Shown here piece by piece: positions 14,245 through 24,293 of a stretch of DNA of 64,000 nucleotides. The stretch is taken from positions 173,012 to 237,011 of the forward strand of contig NZ_SLXA01000001.1 of the NCBI RefSeq assembly GCF_004340975.1, in the 5' to 3' direction. Made by a program: the position numbers and the translations under genes. The notes under the pieces were generated by a model. The model searched no databases. It was not told the origin of the DNA and saw only the letters and a list, made by a program, of their open reading frames with translations. The stretch is from Frisingicoccus caecimuris (GTDB taxonomy: Bacteria > Bacillota > Clostridia > Lachnospirales > Lachnospiraceae). Within the stretch, counting starts at the first letter, position 1. Each line of letters opens with the position of its first letter.

Positions 14245-16626
14245 TTACTCTATTCCCCGGGCAAAATGTCCCCGGGTAAAATCTTTAAGGATATTTTTCT
14301 CCGGTAATCCATCTCCGTAGATTGATTCATAACTGTGGAGCAGCGCCCGTATTTCTTCATCTGTTTCCATAATAAACTGTATACGGACAGATGCCGGGGC
14401 CAGTTCAAGAAGCTCCTTTTTCTTATCGATCAACATTGTCGGAAGCCCGTTGTATATCTTGTTATAGCAGAACTCACATTCATTATATACATAAAAATGT
14501 TTATTCTGCCGATCTGTTAATTGTAACATCTCCGGACGTTTTGTACAACCTTCCCGCGTTTTTTTCACACATTGGGCAGAAATCATAAGCTGCTGATGGC
14601 CATAAACAACCAGTTCCATATCAGAGCAGCCGAGCTTCTTAAGCTCGGAATAATTCAACTCCACCGGCGCCGTCAACTCCACCTTTCCAAGGTCCGACAA
14701 AAAGATTTTTGAGCGTCGATTCATACTGTAAATGCTCGAATCAAACACAAAATTTCCTTCCGGTATCAGGGATTTCACCAATAGAAAAGCCTCCATATGG
14801 CATACAAGCCACCCATCGGCAAAGCCGGAAGCCGACTGAATATAAGAAATCAGTTTTTGCCTGTCTTTTTTCCGGAGGATTCCCGGCAATGCAAAATAGA
14901 TTTCTTTTCCTTCCTGTTTTAACAGACGCACGGTTTGAAAGTTTTCCTGAACCGCCTCATGAAGTTCCGTATAAACCCGTCGGATACCTCTGAATTCTGT
15001 CAGAATCCGGCCGCGTCTCAACATCTCCGGTCCGGTCAGCATCACGTGCAATGCCGGAATTCTTTGTGCCGATGTCACCGCCTTTTCCTGTAATGGGACT
15101 TCTCTTTCTTCAACCCGCATATATTTTTTTAAGCATTCTGCCTCAAGAGTTTTCAGTCCGCGCCGCCTCAAAAGCTTCAATTGCTGATTTGGCACATAAC
15201 ACTCTCCATCGGTTTCCACTTCCAGCATTTCAAAAACAAACGGGGTGCTTCCTGTTTGTAAAATTGGTTTTTCAAGCTGGCCGGCCGACATCGGTTGATT
15301 TTTTGCCGCTTCAGCCTTTTCCCCTTCCAGAGAAACAGAAATGTCCCCCCATACTAAAGTCAGTATAACAGGAAAATCTTTCATAACTCTTAATGTCCCG
15401 TAAATTTTCTCTTTCAATTCCTGCCTCATATATCTCTCGTGAAGTTCCTCAATCAAAGAGGGATTTCGCATACGAAAGACCGTTGTTCCCGGGATAAGTT
15501 TTCGATTTTTCTCTTTCTTTTTTCCTGTTTCCGGTTCAAAGAAACCATTTTCAGGTACAGAATGACCCAATGTCCACTGCCGTTCTTCCTTCCCATTTTT
15601 GCTGCGTATTTCAAGTACATCTCCCGGTTTTAATTCAGTATCGGCTCGAATATCCCCTTTTTTTGTCACCGTTCCAGCAGGTACGCCCATATGATTTGGC
15701 CGTTTCGTAAATATCATCTCTGCTCCGTTATTTCGATACAGATAACCATGGGAAAAGCCGCCCCGGTTATACAAATCCATGAGCCGTTCCATATCTTTTC
15801 CATCCACCCGGAATCTGTCCCGGCCGTATTCCAGATAAAGATCTGTATAATGACGATACAAAAAAGCCGTCAGTGCCGCATACTCAGGCTTTTTCATCCG
15901 TCCTTCGATCTTAAAAGAATCGGCGCCGCTTTCAACCAGCTCAGGAATATCAGAAAGAGTACATATATCCTTTGGACTGAGAAGATAATGTCCTTCCCTG
16001 TCGCCCTCTGCCCGATAAGGAAGACGGCACGGTTGGGCACATCTTCCCCGATTGCCGCTGCGTCCGCCGATTACACTGCTCATAAGACACTGACCTGAAT
16101 AACAATAGCATAATGCTCCCTGAACAAATACTTCCAATTCCATCCGGGTATTCTGCCGTATATCCTTAATTTCTTCGAGTGACAGCTCTCTTGAGAGCAC
16201 AATTCGGTCCATTCCCTGCTGCTCCAGCCATTTTACTATCTCTGTCCCGGTAATCGTCATCTGAGTGCTGGCATGTACCGGGAGCTTGGGAAAACTCTGT
16301 TTTAAAATGGACAGCAGGCCAAAATCCTGAATGAGCACGCCGTCCAGCCCTTCTCTGTAATAAGGACTTAAAAACCTGTACACTTCGCCCTCAAGTTCGC
16401 TGTCTTTTAACAGTGTATTCAACGTCAGATAGAGTTTTTTATTATGAATATGGGCATGATCAATAGCCCTTTTCAGATCCTCTTCATCTGGATTATCCGC
16501 ATAGGCTCTGGCCCCAAAACGGCTGCCGCCCATGTATACTGCATCTGCTCCAGCGTTAAATGCTGCTTTCATTCCTTCTACAGAACCGGCCGGGGCCAAT
16601 ATTTCAATCTTTTTTTCTGATAACAT
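14245..16626 (-). CDS. U32-family peptidase / RNA hydroxylation-type protein
   Basis: 793 residues. N-terminal U32 barrel (IEILAPAGSVEGMKAAF..., GADAVYMGGSRFGARAY) with the conserved block VQGALCYCYSGQCLMSS followed by RGRCAQPCR, whose cysteines are conserved and are thought to hold an iron-sulfur cluster in RlhA/TrhP-type members. A DUF3656-like region follows (~380-500). E. coli RlhA hydroxylates 23S rRNA C2501 using prephenate-derived chemistry; other U32 proteins act on tRNA or are called collagenases. Protease activity is doubtful. Start ATG behind GGGAGAAG. Between zapA and the FtsW gene, a typical clostridial order with zapA. Confidence 0.85.
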   Translation of the reverse strand: MLSEKKIEILAPAGSVEGMKAAFNAGADAVYMGGSRFGARAYADNPDEEDLKRAIDHAHIHNKKLYLTLNTLLKDSELEGEVYRFLSPYYREGLDGVLIQDFGLLSILKQSFPKLPVHASTQMTITGTEIVKWLEQQGMDRIVLSRELSLEEIKDIRQNTRMELEVFVQGALCYCYSGQCLMSSVIGGRSGNRGRCAQPCRLPYRAEGDREGHYLLSPKDICTLSDIPELVESGADSFKIEGRMKKPEYAALTAFLYRHYTDLYLEYGRDRFRVDGKDMERLMDLYNRGGFSHGYLYRNNGAEMIFTKRPNHMGVPAGTVTKKGDIRADTELKPGDVLEIRSKNGKEERQWTLGHSVPENGFFEPETGKKKEKNRKLIPGTTVFRMRNPSLIEELHERYMRQELKEKIYGTLRVMKDFPVILTLVWGDISVSLEGEKAEAAKNQPMSAGQLEKPILQTGSTPFVFEMLEVETDGECYVPNQQLKLLRRRGLKTLEAECLKKYMRVEEREVPLQEKAVTSAQRIPALHVMLTGPEMLRRGRILTEFRGIRRVYTELHEAVQENFQTVRLLKQEGKEIYFALPGILRKKDRQKLISYIQSASGFADGWLVCHMEAFLLVKSLIPEGNFVFDSSIYSMNRRSKIFLSDLGKVELTAPVELNYSELKKLGCSDMELVVYGHQQLMISAQCVKKTREGCTKRPEMLQLTDRQNKHFYVYNECEFCYNKIYNGLPTMLIDKKKELLELAPASVRIQFIMETDEEIRALLHSYESIYGDGLPEKNILKDFTRGHFARGIE

Positions 16627-16663
16627 TTACACTTCTCCCGTTTGCACTGCTATGAAACCAGAA

Positions 16664-16690
16664 AGACGGGAAATTCATCATTTCCCGTCT
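16664..16690 (-). terminator. hairpin after zapA
   Basis: AGACGGGAAAT-5 nt-ATTTCCCGTCT, an 11-bp perfect stem between zapA and the U32 gene; only a weak T-rich tract (TTTCTGGTTT) follows on the minus strand, so read-through is likely. Confidence 0.55.
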
Positions 16691-16700
16691 GACAGTATAT

Positions 16701-17105
16701 TTATTGTTTCTGATAAGCTCTGGTCTCCAGCTTGACAATCTGCTTCTGCAGATCATTAATTTCGTTTTTCAGCCGTTCAATTTCTTTTTCGGCTTCCTCC
16801 AGATGAATCTGAGCGCCGATCAGTTCGTGCTTCAGGTCATATTCGGTCTTGTCCTTTTCCTCGATATCCGCTTCCAGTATCTCCACCTGTTTTTTAGCTT
16901 TATGGTAATCATCTGCCATATTCAATTCCAGCAATGTCTTCTGCATATCCATGCTCAACCGCCGGTAATTAGGAATCTGGTCCATCTCTTCCATCTTATT
17001 ATTTATGTATAATGCAATCTTCTGCAAATATTCCTCACTCTCATAGCCGCTCAGCGTGTAAACCTTGCCGCCGATCAATACCTGTATATCTTTTTTCGCA
17101 GCCAT
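16701..17105 (-). CDS. zapA: cell division protein ZapA
   Basis: 134 residues. The N-terminal ZapA globular part (KKDIQVLIGGKVYTLSGYE, then YLQKIALYINNKMEEM) is followed by a long coiled coil from about residue 60 to the end (heptads in VEILEADIEEKDK, IHLEEAEKEIERLKNEINDL). ZapA binds FtsZ and bundles its filaments at mid-cell. The firmicute form is usually ~85-100 residues; this longer coiled coil is seen in Clostridia. GGAGGGAGAAAG lies before the chosen ATG. Confidence 0.88.
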   Translation of the reverse strand: MAAKKDIQVLIGGKVYTLSGYESEEYLQKIALYINNKMEEMDQIPNYRRLSMDMQKTLLELNMADDYHKAKKQVEILEADIEEKDKTEYDLKHELIGAQIHLEEAEKEIERLKNEINDLQKQIVKLETRAYQKQ

Positions 17106-17188
17106 CTTTCTCCCTCCAGTCCGCAATCGATATATTTATTATAATCGCTATAATCTACAAAAACAAGACCAAATCGCAGGAAAGGCCC

Positions 17189-18190
17189 TTACTTTTCTCC
17201 GACCGGCAGTCCAAGATGACGGTAAGCTGCCGGCGTTACCATACGTCCTCTCGGTGTCCGCTGCAAAAATCCGTTCTGAAGCAGATAAGGCTCATAGACA
17301 TCTTCCAGGGTTCCCGCATCCTCTCCAATAGAGGCGGCCAGCGTATCCAGCCCCACCGGACCTCCGCCAAACTTTTCGATCATTGTCCAGAGAATATTCC
17401 GGTCTACCGAATCCAATCCGTATCGATCTACTTCAAGAATATCCAGCACCTCCCGGGCCACGGTCTCCGTCACCCGTCCGTCATATTTGACTTGAGCATA
17501 ATCACGGACCCGTTTCAACAACCGGTTTGCCAGTCTCGGCGTTCCCCGGGATCGTCGGGCCAGTTCCATGGCTCCCGCCTCATCCATCTGCATCTTAAAT
17601 ACATCTGCTGAACGAAGGATGATCTGACTCAGTTCTTCCGGTGAATAGAATTCCAGACGCTGAATCACGCCAAAGCGGTCACGCAAAGGAGCCGTCAACA
17701 TGCCGGCTCTCGTAGTAGCTCCAATCAACGTAAATTGAGGCAGGTCCAGACGAATGGACCGTGCAGTTGCTCCCTTACCGATGACAATATCAATGGCAAA
17801 ATCCTCCATTGCCGGATAAAGCACTTCCTCTACCTGACGATTCAGTCGATGAATTTCATCAATAAACAAAATATCTCCCTGAGACAAGCCGTTTAATATA
17901 GCCGCGATCTCCCCGGGCCGCTCAATCGCCGGTCCGGAAGTCACTTTCATATGTACCCCCATCTCATTGGCAATAATGCCGGCCAGCGTCGTCTTTCCAA
18001 GTCCCGGTGGCCCATAGAACAACACATGGTCCAGCGCTTCATCTCTCTGTCTGGCTGCCTGAATATAGATTTCCAGTACTTCTTTAATTTTCGACTGTCC
18101 GATATAATCTTTTAACCAGACTGGCCGCAAATGATTTTCAGTTTTAATATCTTCTTCAATAAATTCTGTTGTTATGATCCGTTTATTCAT
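17189..18190 (-). CDS. ruvB: Holliday junction branch-migration ATPase RuvB
   Basis: 333 residues, full length for the family. Walker [12 protein letters not shown], Walker [10 protein letters not shown], sensor GATTRAGML and the arginine finger in LRDRFG are present, plus the C-terminal winged helix ([19 protein letters not shown]). RuvB hexamers drive branch migration on junctions held by RuvA. Twelve bases behind ruvA, AGAGG before ATG. Same-strand order CmpB-like gene, ruvA, ruvB suggests one operon. No ruvC is present, as usual in Firmicutes. Confidence 0.97.
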   Translation of the reverse strand: MNKRIITTEFIEEDIKTENHLRPVWLKDYIGQSKIKEVLEIYIQAARQRDEALDHVLFYGPPGLGKTTLAGIIANEMGVHMKVTSGPAIERPGEIAAILNGLSQGDILFIDEIHRLNRQVEEVLYPAMEDFAIDIVIGKGATARSIRLDLPQFTLIGATTRAGMLTAPLRDRFGVIQRLEFYSPEELSQIILRSADVFKMQMDEAGAMELARRSRGTPRLANRLLKRVRDYAQVKYDGRVTETVAREVLDILEVDRYGLDSVDRNILWTMIEKFGGGPVGLDTLAASIGEDAGTLEDVYEPYLLQNGFLQRTPRGRMVTPAAYRHLGLPVGEK

Positions 18191-18202
18191 ATTTCTATGC
18201 CT

Positions 18203-18811
18203 CTAAAAAGTAAGCATTTGTTTTAAGGCCAGTTTCAGCAGGGTTTCACCATTCATATCCGGTGTCCCATCAACTTTCTGGACCGCTTTAAAAGCTTCCG
18301 TCTCCGAATAGCCCAGAGCCACAAGTGCCATAATGGTTTCTTTTTCCGCATTGCTTCCCACATGCGATATGCCTGAGACCTCTTGCGGATTTTCTTCAAA
18401 CATATCCTCCAATTTCAGTTTATCCTTCAATTCAATAATCAGTTTCTGGGCTGTTTTCGGTCCAATGCCCGGTGCCTTTGCAATGGTTTTTGAATCTCCG
18501 GACATGACAGCAAAACGAAACTCATTCGGAGAAATGCAGGATAATATCCCCAACGCCCCTTTTGGCCCAATGCCGCTCACACCGATCAGAAGTTTAAAAA
18601 TCTGTAAATCATCTCGAGTCAAAAATCCATAAAGGGTGAGTTGATCCTCCCGGACATACATATACGTATACATTTTCACCGGCTGTCCCATCGGAGGAAG
18701 ATTTTCCAGCACCGATGACGGTGTATAAATCAAATAACCAATTCCCTGATTATCCAGGACCACATAATCCGTTCCAGTCTCAGCAAGACAACCTTTTACA
18801 AAAGCAAGCAT
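18203..18811 (-). CDS. ruvA: Holliday junction protein RuvA
   Basis: 202 residues: N-terminal OB-fold (MLAFVKGCLAETGTDYVVL), central helix-hairpin-helix pairs (GVSGIGPKGALGILS and APGIGPKTAQKLIIELKD) and a C-terminal three-helix domain III (TIMALVALGYSETEAFKAV) that contacts RuvB. Tetramers hold the four-way junction. AAAGG before ATG; its start lies immediately behind the stop of the upstream membrane protein gene, consistent with coupling. Confidence 0.97.
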   Translation of the reverse strand: MLAFVKGCLAETGTDYVVLDNQGIGYLIYTPSSVLENLPPMGQPVKMYTYMYVREDQLTLYGFLTRDDLQIFKLLIGVSGIGPKGALGILSCISPNEFRFAVMSGDSKTIAKAPGIGPKTAQKLIIELKDKLKLEDMFEENPQEVSGISHVGSNAEKETIMALVALGYSETEAFKAVQKVDGTPDMNGETLLKLALKQMLTF

Positions 18812-18812
18812 T

Positions 18813-19694
18813 TTATTTTTCCTTTCTCAGTTTTTCCAGACGTTTCTTCATATCTTCCATAGGTTTGGCATATCTGCTGGATTTAAGATTTGGATAAGCT
18901 TTCATATGATGCTGAAGCACCCCTCGATGCTTGATCTTATTCTCTTCATAGCGTTTTACAAGTACAGATAACTTATCTTCCAGTTCTTCACGATATTCAT
19001 TGATCGTTCCGGTCAAAGGAATATTCTCGAAATACTCCTTGCGTTCTTCCCACTGTTCCTTCAAACGGGATACCATATGGGACGGTGACAGTTCTCTGTA
19101 TTCCGGGCCCAGATTATGCACATCCAGAAACTGAAAAATATCTTCTCGAATATTCTCCATTTTTTCCAGAGTCTTTTTCACATCCAGGGTTGCCACCACT
19201 GTATTCACAAAGTCTGCTGAAAAAACAACAATAAAAAGGCCACCCAATACCTGGCCGGCTGTTCTCGGCAGCTTATCGATCAAGAGCAATACGATCGGAT
19301 GCAGAATTTCTACCATGATAACCGAAAAAAATCCCCAGAAAAGGGACACTTTCAGGCAGATTCTGCCCTGAATATTAAACTTTTCATTACTGTAATCCCA
19401 CCATGTTGCCGCAAAAAGCTTTTCCATGAGCCATGAGGTGAAGAATTCCAGAATGGTCGGAAATACCACACCGCCCATATAAACAAGCCACAAATCTTCT
19501 TTTAATGGATATAATGTCAGATAAACAACCAGCGCACCGCAGCCATAGATTGGAATATAAGGCCCCATCAAAAATCCCCGGTTAATCCATTTTTTAGCCT
19601 TTATGGAACAAAAAGAGCTTTCCCAAAGCCAGCCGCAGACACAGTAGATGATAAAAAACCATAAAATGTGATAAAAATCCGTATTCAAGTTCAA
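18813..19694 (-). CDS. CmpB-like membrane protein (putative ABC transporter permease family)
   Basis: 293 residues. Four or five membrane helices fill residues ~8-180 (ILWFFIIYCVCGWLWESSFC is the hallmark start of the family annotated as 'putative ABC transporter permease', PF06541), followed by a charged, probably coiled cytoplasmic tail (~185-293). No transporter partner is nearby and function is unknown. The start is TTG behind GGGGG; no ATG is in frame upstream. It runs into ruvA with a one-base gap. Confidence 0.75.
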   Translation of the reverse strand: MNLNTDFYHILWFFIIYCVCGWLWESSFCSIKAKKWINRGFLMGPYIPIYGCGALVVYLTLYPLKEDLWLVYMGGVVFPTILEFFTSWLMEKLFAATWWDYSNEKFNIQGRICLKVSLFWGFFSVIMVEILHPIVLLLIDKLPRTAGQVLGGLFIVVFSADFVNTVVATLDVKKTLEKMENIREDIFQFLDVHNLGPEYRELSPSHMVSRLKEQWEERKEYFENIPLTGTINEYREELEDKLSVLVKRYEENKIKHRGVLQHHMKAYPNLKSSRYAKPMEDMKKRLEKLRKEK

Positions 19695-19762
19695 ATATTC
19701 ATGCCCCCAAAAATTTTTATTTCATATGGGTATACTATACACGATTTTATTATAAAAATCAA

Positions 19763-19792
19763 TTTACGAAACCGTTTTTTTCGTTCTATAAT
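19763..19792 (+). promoter_or_regulatory. promoter of exonuclease-like gene
   Basis: TTTACG-18 bp-TATAAT, ending 37 bp before the start codon of the rightward RNase H-fold gene, in the divergent gap with the CmpB-like gene. Confidence 0.6.
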
Positions 19793-19829
19793 ATAAACAT
19801 AAAATCATTGATGAAAAGGAGCCGCCAAC

Positions 19830-20849
19830 ATGCAAACATTAACTCAGACCTTTCCAATCCCATATATACAACAGGAAGATTCCTCTTGTGACGAAACCAT
19901 ACTTCTTTTGGATATCGAAACCACCGGATTTTCTGCCGACATGTCAACCATTTTCATGATTGGCTGTGCTCATTTCGATGGCAAAAAGATGCTTGTGAAT
20001 CAGTGGCTTTCCGATACTCTGGAGTTACGGGGAGAACAGGAAGTCCTTAATGCTTTTTCCGAGTGGCTTCTGCAGCGGGTCTCCTCTTCTAAAAAACTCT
20101 GTCTGGTGACCTATAACGGTGATAATTTCGATCTTCCTTTTCTGAAAAACCGTTATGCCCAATGTCAGCTTTCCTGTCCTCTGGATTCTTTGAATTTAAA
20201 AACATTAGACTTATACAGAAAGTTTCTGCCCTTAAAAGCTTTGTGGCCTGTAAAAAATATGAAATTAAAGACAATGAGCATCTGGCTCGGTTACACACCT
20301 TTGACCACCCCGTCAGGCCGTCAGCTCATCAAGTCCTATCATCAATACATAAAAATAAAAGATTCAGAAACCCTGAACCTTTTATTTCTCCATAATACCG
20401 ACGATCTAAGGGCTTTAGCCGCCCTTCTGCCAGTCTATAACTATATACTTTTTTTCAGTGGTTTCTATACAGTAACCTCTGCAGACCCCACAGGAGAATC
20501 TCTCCTGTTTCATCTGACACCGGAAGTGTTCCTGCCTGCACCACTGACGTTTGAATCCTTCGGCTGCCGTATCGACATCAATGATTCCGAAACCCTGCTG
20601 CGTGTGCCTGTCTATGAGCGCGGCCTTCGCTACTATTATAGTGATATTAAAAATTATGTTTATCTGCCGAAAGAAGATTATGCGCTCCACAGATCCATGG
20701 CCGCCTATATTGATAAAAGTCATTGGCAAAAAGCCACCCGCGAAAACTGCTACACCTGGTTTTGTCTGGAAGAGACTTTCTTAACCGATCGTCAACAGAT
20801 GAAAGATTATGTACAAATGATTTTCCGTTTACTTGGATTTCTTCGATGA
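19830..20849 (+). CDS. RNase H-fold 3'-5' exonuclease, YprB-like
   Basis: 339 residues. The first 180 form a DEDD-type exonuclease: LLLDIETTGF (D and E metal ligands), then TYNGDNFDLPFLKNR with the second-motif Asp, and later HNTDDLRALAAL, where the last Asp sits. This matches RNase_H_2 (YprB-type) proteins. The C-terminal 150 residues are not recognised. The last 21 bases overlap the end of the convergent gene. AAGGAG precedes ATG. Substrate (DNA or RNA) unknown. Confidence 0.8.
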   Translation: MQTLTQTFPIPYIQQEDSSCDETILLLDIETTGFSADMSTIFMIGCAHFDGKKMLVNQWLSDTLELRGEQEVLNAFSEWLLQRVSSSKKLCLVTYNGDNFDLPFLKNRYAQCQLSCPLDSLNLKTLDLYRKFLPLKALWPVKNMKLKTMSIWLGYTPLTTPSGRQLIKSYHQYIKIKDSETLNLLFLHNTDDLRALAALLPVYNYILFFSGFYTVTSADPTGESLLFHLTPEVFLPAPLTFESFGCRIDINDSETLLRVPVYERGLRYYYSDIKNYVYLPKEDYALHRSMAAYIDKSHWQKATRENCYTWFCLEETFLTDRQQMKDYVQMIFRLLGFLR

Positions 20850-21605
20850 AAACCGTTTTAACAATGATTCCGGATTCAGACGCTCCCGGACATCCTGTGT
20901 CATAGCTTCAAGTTCCTCTTCAGCTTCCGATTCACTGTCGTATCCGGATTCATACCGTATTCGGGCATCTGTCATCTGCTTTATTAATTTTCTTCGATAT
21001 CCGCTTCGACGAATCTGGGCTAAAAAACTATCATAATCTTCATGAAAAATCCATGGCATGCCGGTACATATTTTACTATACAGCCTGCCCGCTGCATCCG
21101 AGCTGCCATTTCCCCGTATGTCTACATTCACCGATTTAAAATCCGTGTCGTAAATCACAATCTGGGCTTCCGTAGCTGCTTCCTCCTTATGGACGTCCGC
21201 CTGAAAGCATCCAATCATCCGATTTTTTGCAAATACGTGAACAAAACTCATATTTCTGGCCGGAACAAGCAGATAATGCCGGGTCATTACCACCTGACCC
21301 GGTATAGATAATTCCACACCATCAGAAAGTTCGGAAACAAACTCATGACGCTCCCCCGGCTCCAGAGACTTTAATATCCGACGTTCATAGTTAAATGCCT
21401 GCATCAATTCGTAAACACCGTATAAAATAATGCCGGCACAGGCAATCAGTCCACAGACATAAGCAAGCTTTGAAGCCGAATCATATTCTTTCAGCATTTC
21501 CAATAATATCGCCTGGAAAATCCCTGCGCCGAAAAGAACCATTAAAGTTCCCGCAACCAAATGAAAAAAATAATTTTTCAGTTTTAACATTTTAAAGGTA
21601 TCCAT
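20829..21605 (-). CDS. two-helix membrane protein, unknown function
   Basis: 258 residues with two membrane helices (~15-35, FHLVAGTLMVLFGAGIFQAI; ~45-65, LAYVCGLIACAGIILYGVY) followed by a soluble domain of beta strands (VELSIPGQVVMTRHYLLVPA) and an acidic, helical end (SESEAEEELEAMTQ). I do not recognise the family with confidence. An alternative start five codons later (MLKLKNYFF) is equally possible. Convergent with the exonuclease gene, with a 21-bp overlap of coding ends. Confidence 0.7.
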   Translation of the reverse strand: MDTFKMLKLKNYFFHLVAGTLMVLFGAGIFQAILLEMLKEYDSASKLAYVCGLIACAGIILYGVYELMQAFNYERRILKSLEPGERHEFVSELSDGVELSIPGQVVMTRHYLLVPARNMSFVHVFAKNRMIGCFQADVHKEEAATEAQIVIYDTDFKSVNVDIRGNGSSDAAGRLYSKICTGMPWIFHEDYDSFLAQIRRSGYRRKLIKQMTDARIRYESGYDSESEAEEELEAMTQDVRERLNPESLLKRFSSKKSK

Positions 21606-21631
21606 ATTCGCATATCACCTTCCATGCGGAT

Positions 21632-21674
21632 TAAAAAAGATGCAGGAACATACAATCAGTATATTCCTGCATCG
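21632..21674 (-). terminator. terminator of the ispH-rpsA operon
   Basis: GATGCAGGAA...TTCCTGCATC hairpin followed on the minus strand by TTTTTTAA, just after the ispH-rpsA stop. Confidence 0.8.
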
Positions 21675-21688
21675 ATATGTCCGTTAAA

Positions 21689-23608
21689 TTATTCCTCTAC
21701 GGTTTCTTCTTTCACTGGCGTCTCCATAGCCTTGATACTCAGGCTGATTTTTCTTTCTTCACCGTTGAAATCAACAACCTTCGCTGTAATAATCTCACCA
21801 ACCTGCAAAACATCTGATGGTTTTTCAACATGCTCTCTGGAAATCTGAGATACATGGAGCAGAGCATCCACACCCGGCTCAAGTTCGATAAAAGCACCAA
21901 AATCTGTCATTCTGGCTACTTTACCTTCGATCACGTTGCCTACCGCATATTTTTCATCTGCTGTAAGCCATGGATTCTGATCAGCAAATTTCAGGCTGAG
22001 GGCAATCTTTTCGCCCTGGATATCTTTGATCAATACAGTAATATCATCGCCGACTTTTAATAACTTCTTCGGATTTTCAACACGTCCCCAGGACATTTCA
22101 GAAATATGAAGAAGACCGTCTGCACCGCCAAGGTCGATAAATGCGCCGAAATCTGTAACATTTTTAACCTTACCTTCAACCACATCACCAATATTGATGC
22201 GTTCAAATAATTCTTTCTGTTTCTGAGCTTTTTCAGCTAAGAGAAGCTGCTTTCTGTCACCGATGATACGGCGTTTTCTTGGATTAAATTCAGTAATGAC
22301 AAAACTGATCTCCTGTCCGTCATATTTTCCAAGGTTCTTTTCATAAGTATCGGATACAAGGCTGGCCGGAATAAATACCCGTGCTTCTTCAACAACAACA
22401 CTCAAACCGCCGTCAAGAACATTGACAACCTTCGCTGTAAGCACTTCTTTGTTGTTATATGCTTCTTCCAGTCTCTTGTTTCCTTTTTCAGCAAGCAGTC
22501 TTTTATAGGTTAATAACACCTGGCCTTCACCATCATTCACTTTCAGAACTTTCGCCTGCATTGTGTCACCTACGTTAACTACAGTAGTCAGGTCCAGGTT
22601 TGCTGTATTCGAATATTCGTTACGTGTAATGATTCCGTCTGCTTTGTAACCTATATTAAGGATGATTTCATCTTCTTTAACGTCGATAACAGTACCCTCA
22701 ACGACCTCCCCATTTCTAATTGTCTTTAAAGACGCTTCCAATAATTGTTCAAAACTCATCTCTGACATAGCAGTATGAACCTCCTCGATAATATTATTTG
22801 GGGTTGACGCCCCGGCTGTAATACCTACATACCTTATAGATTCAAAAGCAGTTAAATCCAAATCAACAAGTGTCTGTATATAGTAAGTATTTTCGCATTC
22901 TTTTTTACTGATTTCGTATAGCTTCCGGGTATTCGAACTGCTTTTATCACCAATAACGATCATCGCATCCTCTTTTGATGCAATATCTCTCGCTTCCTGC
23001 TGCCGAACAGCCGTTGCATTACAAATCGAGTTTACACAGTTTATATCATACCCCTTTTCGGAAAGAATTTCAACTAATTCTTTAAATTTATTGTAATTAA
23101 ATGTCGTTTGCGATATTATGCACAATTTTTCCCCTTTCATTTGGGAAAATTTCACGGCTTCGTCAACGCTTTGTATCACAGTCGAAGGTGTCAGACACCA
23201 TCCCTGAATCCCCTGCACCTCAGGATGATCAGGATCACCGATAATGATAATATTACGGCCATCCCTGCCCTGTTCTTCTACAATATTATGAATCCGCTTG
23301 ACAAAAGGGCAGGTTGCATCGATTATATGAAACCCCTTTGCCTCGATCGTTTCATAGACAGAACGCGCAACCCCATGAGAACGGATGACCACCGTGCCTT
23401 TCGGCAAATCATCCAGTTCTTCCAGCGAATGTATGACCTCTGCACCTTTCGCCGCCAAATCCCTAACGACCTCATCATTATGGATGATCGGCCCATAGGT
23501 ATATACCGGCTCTCTTCCCCGGCATTTCTCCGTCTGCTCATAAACCATATTGACGGCCCGTTTTACACCCGGACAAAATCCGGCGCTTTTTGCCAGTATG
23601 ACATCCAT
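21689..23608 (-). CDS. ispH: IspH-ribosomal protein S1 fusion
   Basis: 639 residues. Residues 1-280 are 4-hydroxy-3-methylbut-2-enyl diphosphate reductase (last step of the MEP isoprenoid pathway) with the three cluster cysteines C12 (AGFCPGV), C100 (DATCPFV) and C196 (SICNAT), plus HGV and TTF motifs. Residues ~300-630 are four S1 RNA-binding domains (VVEGTVIDVKEDEIILNIG, VVEGKVKNVTDFGAFIDLGG, VIEGKVARMTDFGAFIEL). The fusion is characteristic of many Clostridia. It is the last gene of a BaiN-cmk-ispH/rpsA run, and B. subtilis and E. coli likewise keep cmk next to rpsA-type genes. Confidence 0.96.
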   Translation of the reverse strand: MDVILAKSAGFCPGVKRAVNMVYEQTEKCRGREPVYTYGPIIHNDEVVRDLAAKGAEVIHSLEELDDLPKGTVVIRSHGVARSVYETIEAKGFHIIDATCPFVKRIHNIVEEQGRDGRNIIIIGDPDHPEVQGIQGWCLTPSTVIQSVDEAVKFSQMKGEKLCIISQTTFNYNKFKELVEILSEKGYDINCVNSICNATAVRQQEARDIASKEDAMIVIGDKSSSNTRKLYEISKKECENTYYIQTLVDLDLTAFESIRYVGITAGASTPNNIIEEVHTAMSEMSFEQLLEASLKTIRNGEVVEGTVIDVKEDEIILNIGYKADGIITRNEYSNTANLDLTTVVNVGDTMQAKVLKVNDGEGQVLLTYKRLLAEKGNKRLEEAYNNKEVLTAKVVNVLDGGLSVVVEEARVFIPASLVSDTYEKNLGKYDGQEISFVITEFNPRKRRIIGDRKQLLLAEKAQKQKELFERINIGDVVEGKVKNVTDFGAFIDLGGADGLLHISEMSWGRVENPKKLLKVGDDITVLIKDIQGEKIALSLKFADQNPWLTADEKYAVGNVIEGKVARMTDFGAFIELEPGVDALLHVSQISREHVEKPSDVLQVGEIITAKVVDFNGEERKISLSIKAMETPVKEETVEE

Positions 23609-23615
23609 AAAAAAT

Positions 23616-24293
23616 CTATCCTTTCAACTTCAATGATTCCTGAAACGCATCAACGATCTTGTCCATGACTTCCGGAATGGACATACGGGAACTGTCAATG
23701 ACTACTGCATCTTCCGCCTGCTTCAAAGGCGCTATGCTGCGATTCATATCCTGGAAATCCCGTGTACGGATATCCTGCTCAATCTTTTCAATATCCGCAT
23801 CGATTCCCTTTTCTTTTAATTCAAGGCAACGCCTGTTCGCCCGTTCTTCCACACTGGCTGTCAGATAAACCTTTACATCCGCATTCGGCAGGACATAGGT
23901 TCCTATATCCCTTCCATCCATGATCACATCATTATCACGGGCTATATCTCTCTGAAGCTGAAGCAGCTTTTCCCGGACTTTTGGAATGGCCGAACTTTTT
24001 GAAGCCATATTGCCGACTTCTTCCCTCCGAAGCTGGCTGGTAACGTTTTCGCCGTTTAAGATAATCTGCTGTTCACCGCCGGAATAGGCAATACGGATCG
24101 TCATGTCTGCCAAAAGCCCTTCAATTTTGTCCGTATTCTCCGCTTCCACATGATTCCGAAGCAAATGCAGCGCGATCGCACGATACATCGCCCCCGTATC
24201 CACATATAAAAAGCCAAGGCTCCGCGCAGCCGCCCTTGCTATGGTACTTTTTCCGGCACCGGCCGGACCATCTATGGCAATATTAAAGCTCAT
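23616..24293 (-). CDS. cmk: cytidylate kinase
   Basis: 225 residues. Walker A DGPAGAGKSTIA, the CMP-binding VDTGAMYRA, and DGRDIGTYVLP are all present. Phosphorylates CMP/dCMP with ATP in pyrimidine salvage. The start is the ATG behind GGAGG (9 nt), overlapping the end of the upstream flavoprotein gene by 11 bp; the frame runs 24 codons further up inside that gene without plausible protein. Seven bases before ispH-rpsA, so translation is probably linked. Confidence 0.96.
   Translation of the reverse strand: MSFNIAIDGPAGAGKSTIARAAARSLGFLYVDTGAMYRAIALHLLRNHVEAENTDKIEGLLADMTIRIAYSGGEQQIILNGENVTSQLRREEVGNMASKSSAIPKVREKLLQLQRDIARDNDVIMDGRDIGTYVLPNADVKVYLTASVEERANRRCLELKEKGIDADIEKIEQDIRTRDFQDMNRSIAPLKQAEDAVVIDSSRMSIPEVMDKIVDAFQESLKLKG

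Noticed and set aside
15691-16098. Rightward ORF of 135 residues inside the U32 gene, and similar long rightward ORFs inside PPK2, PBP and citrate synthase genes
   Set aside because: All are antisense shadows of well-supported genes, with His/Ser/Arg/Ile-rich composition and no ribosome sites.
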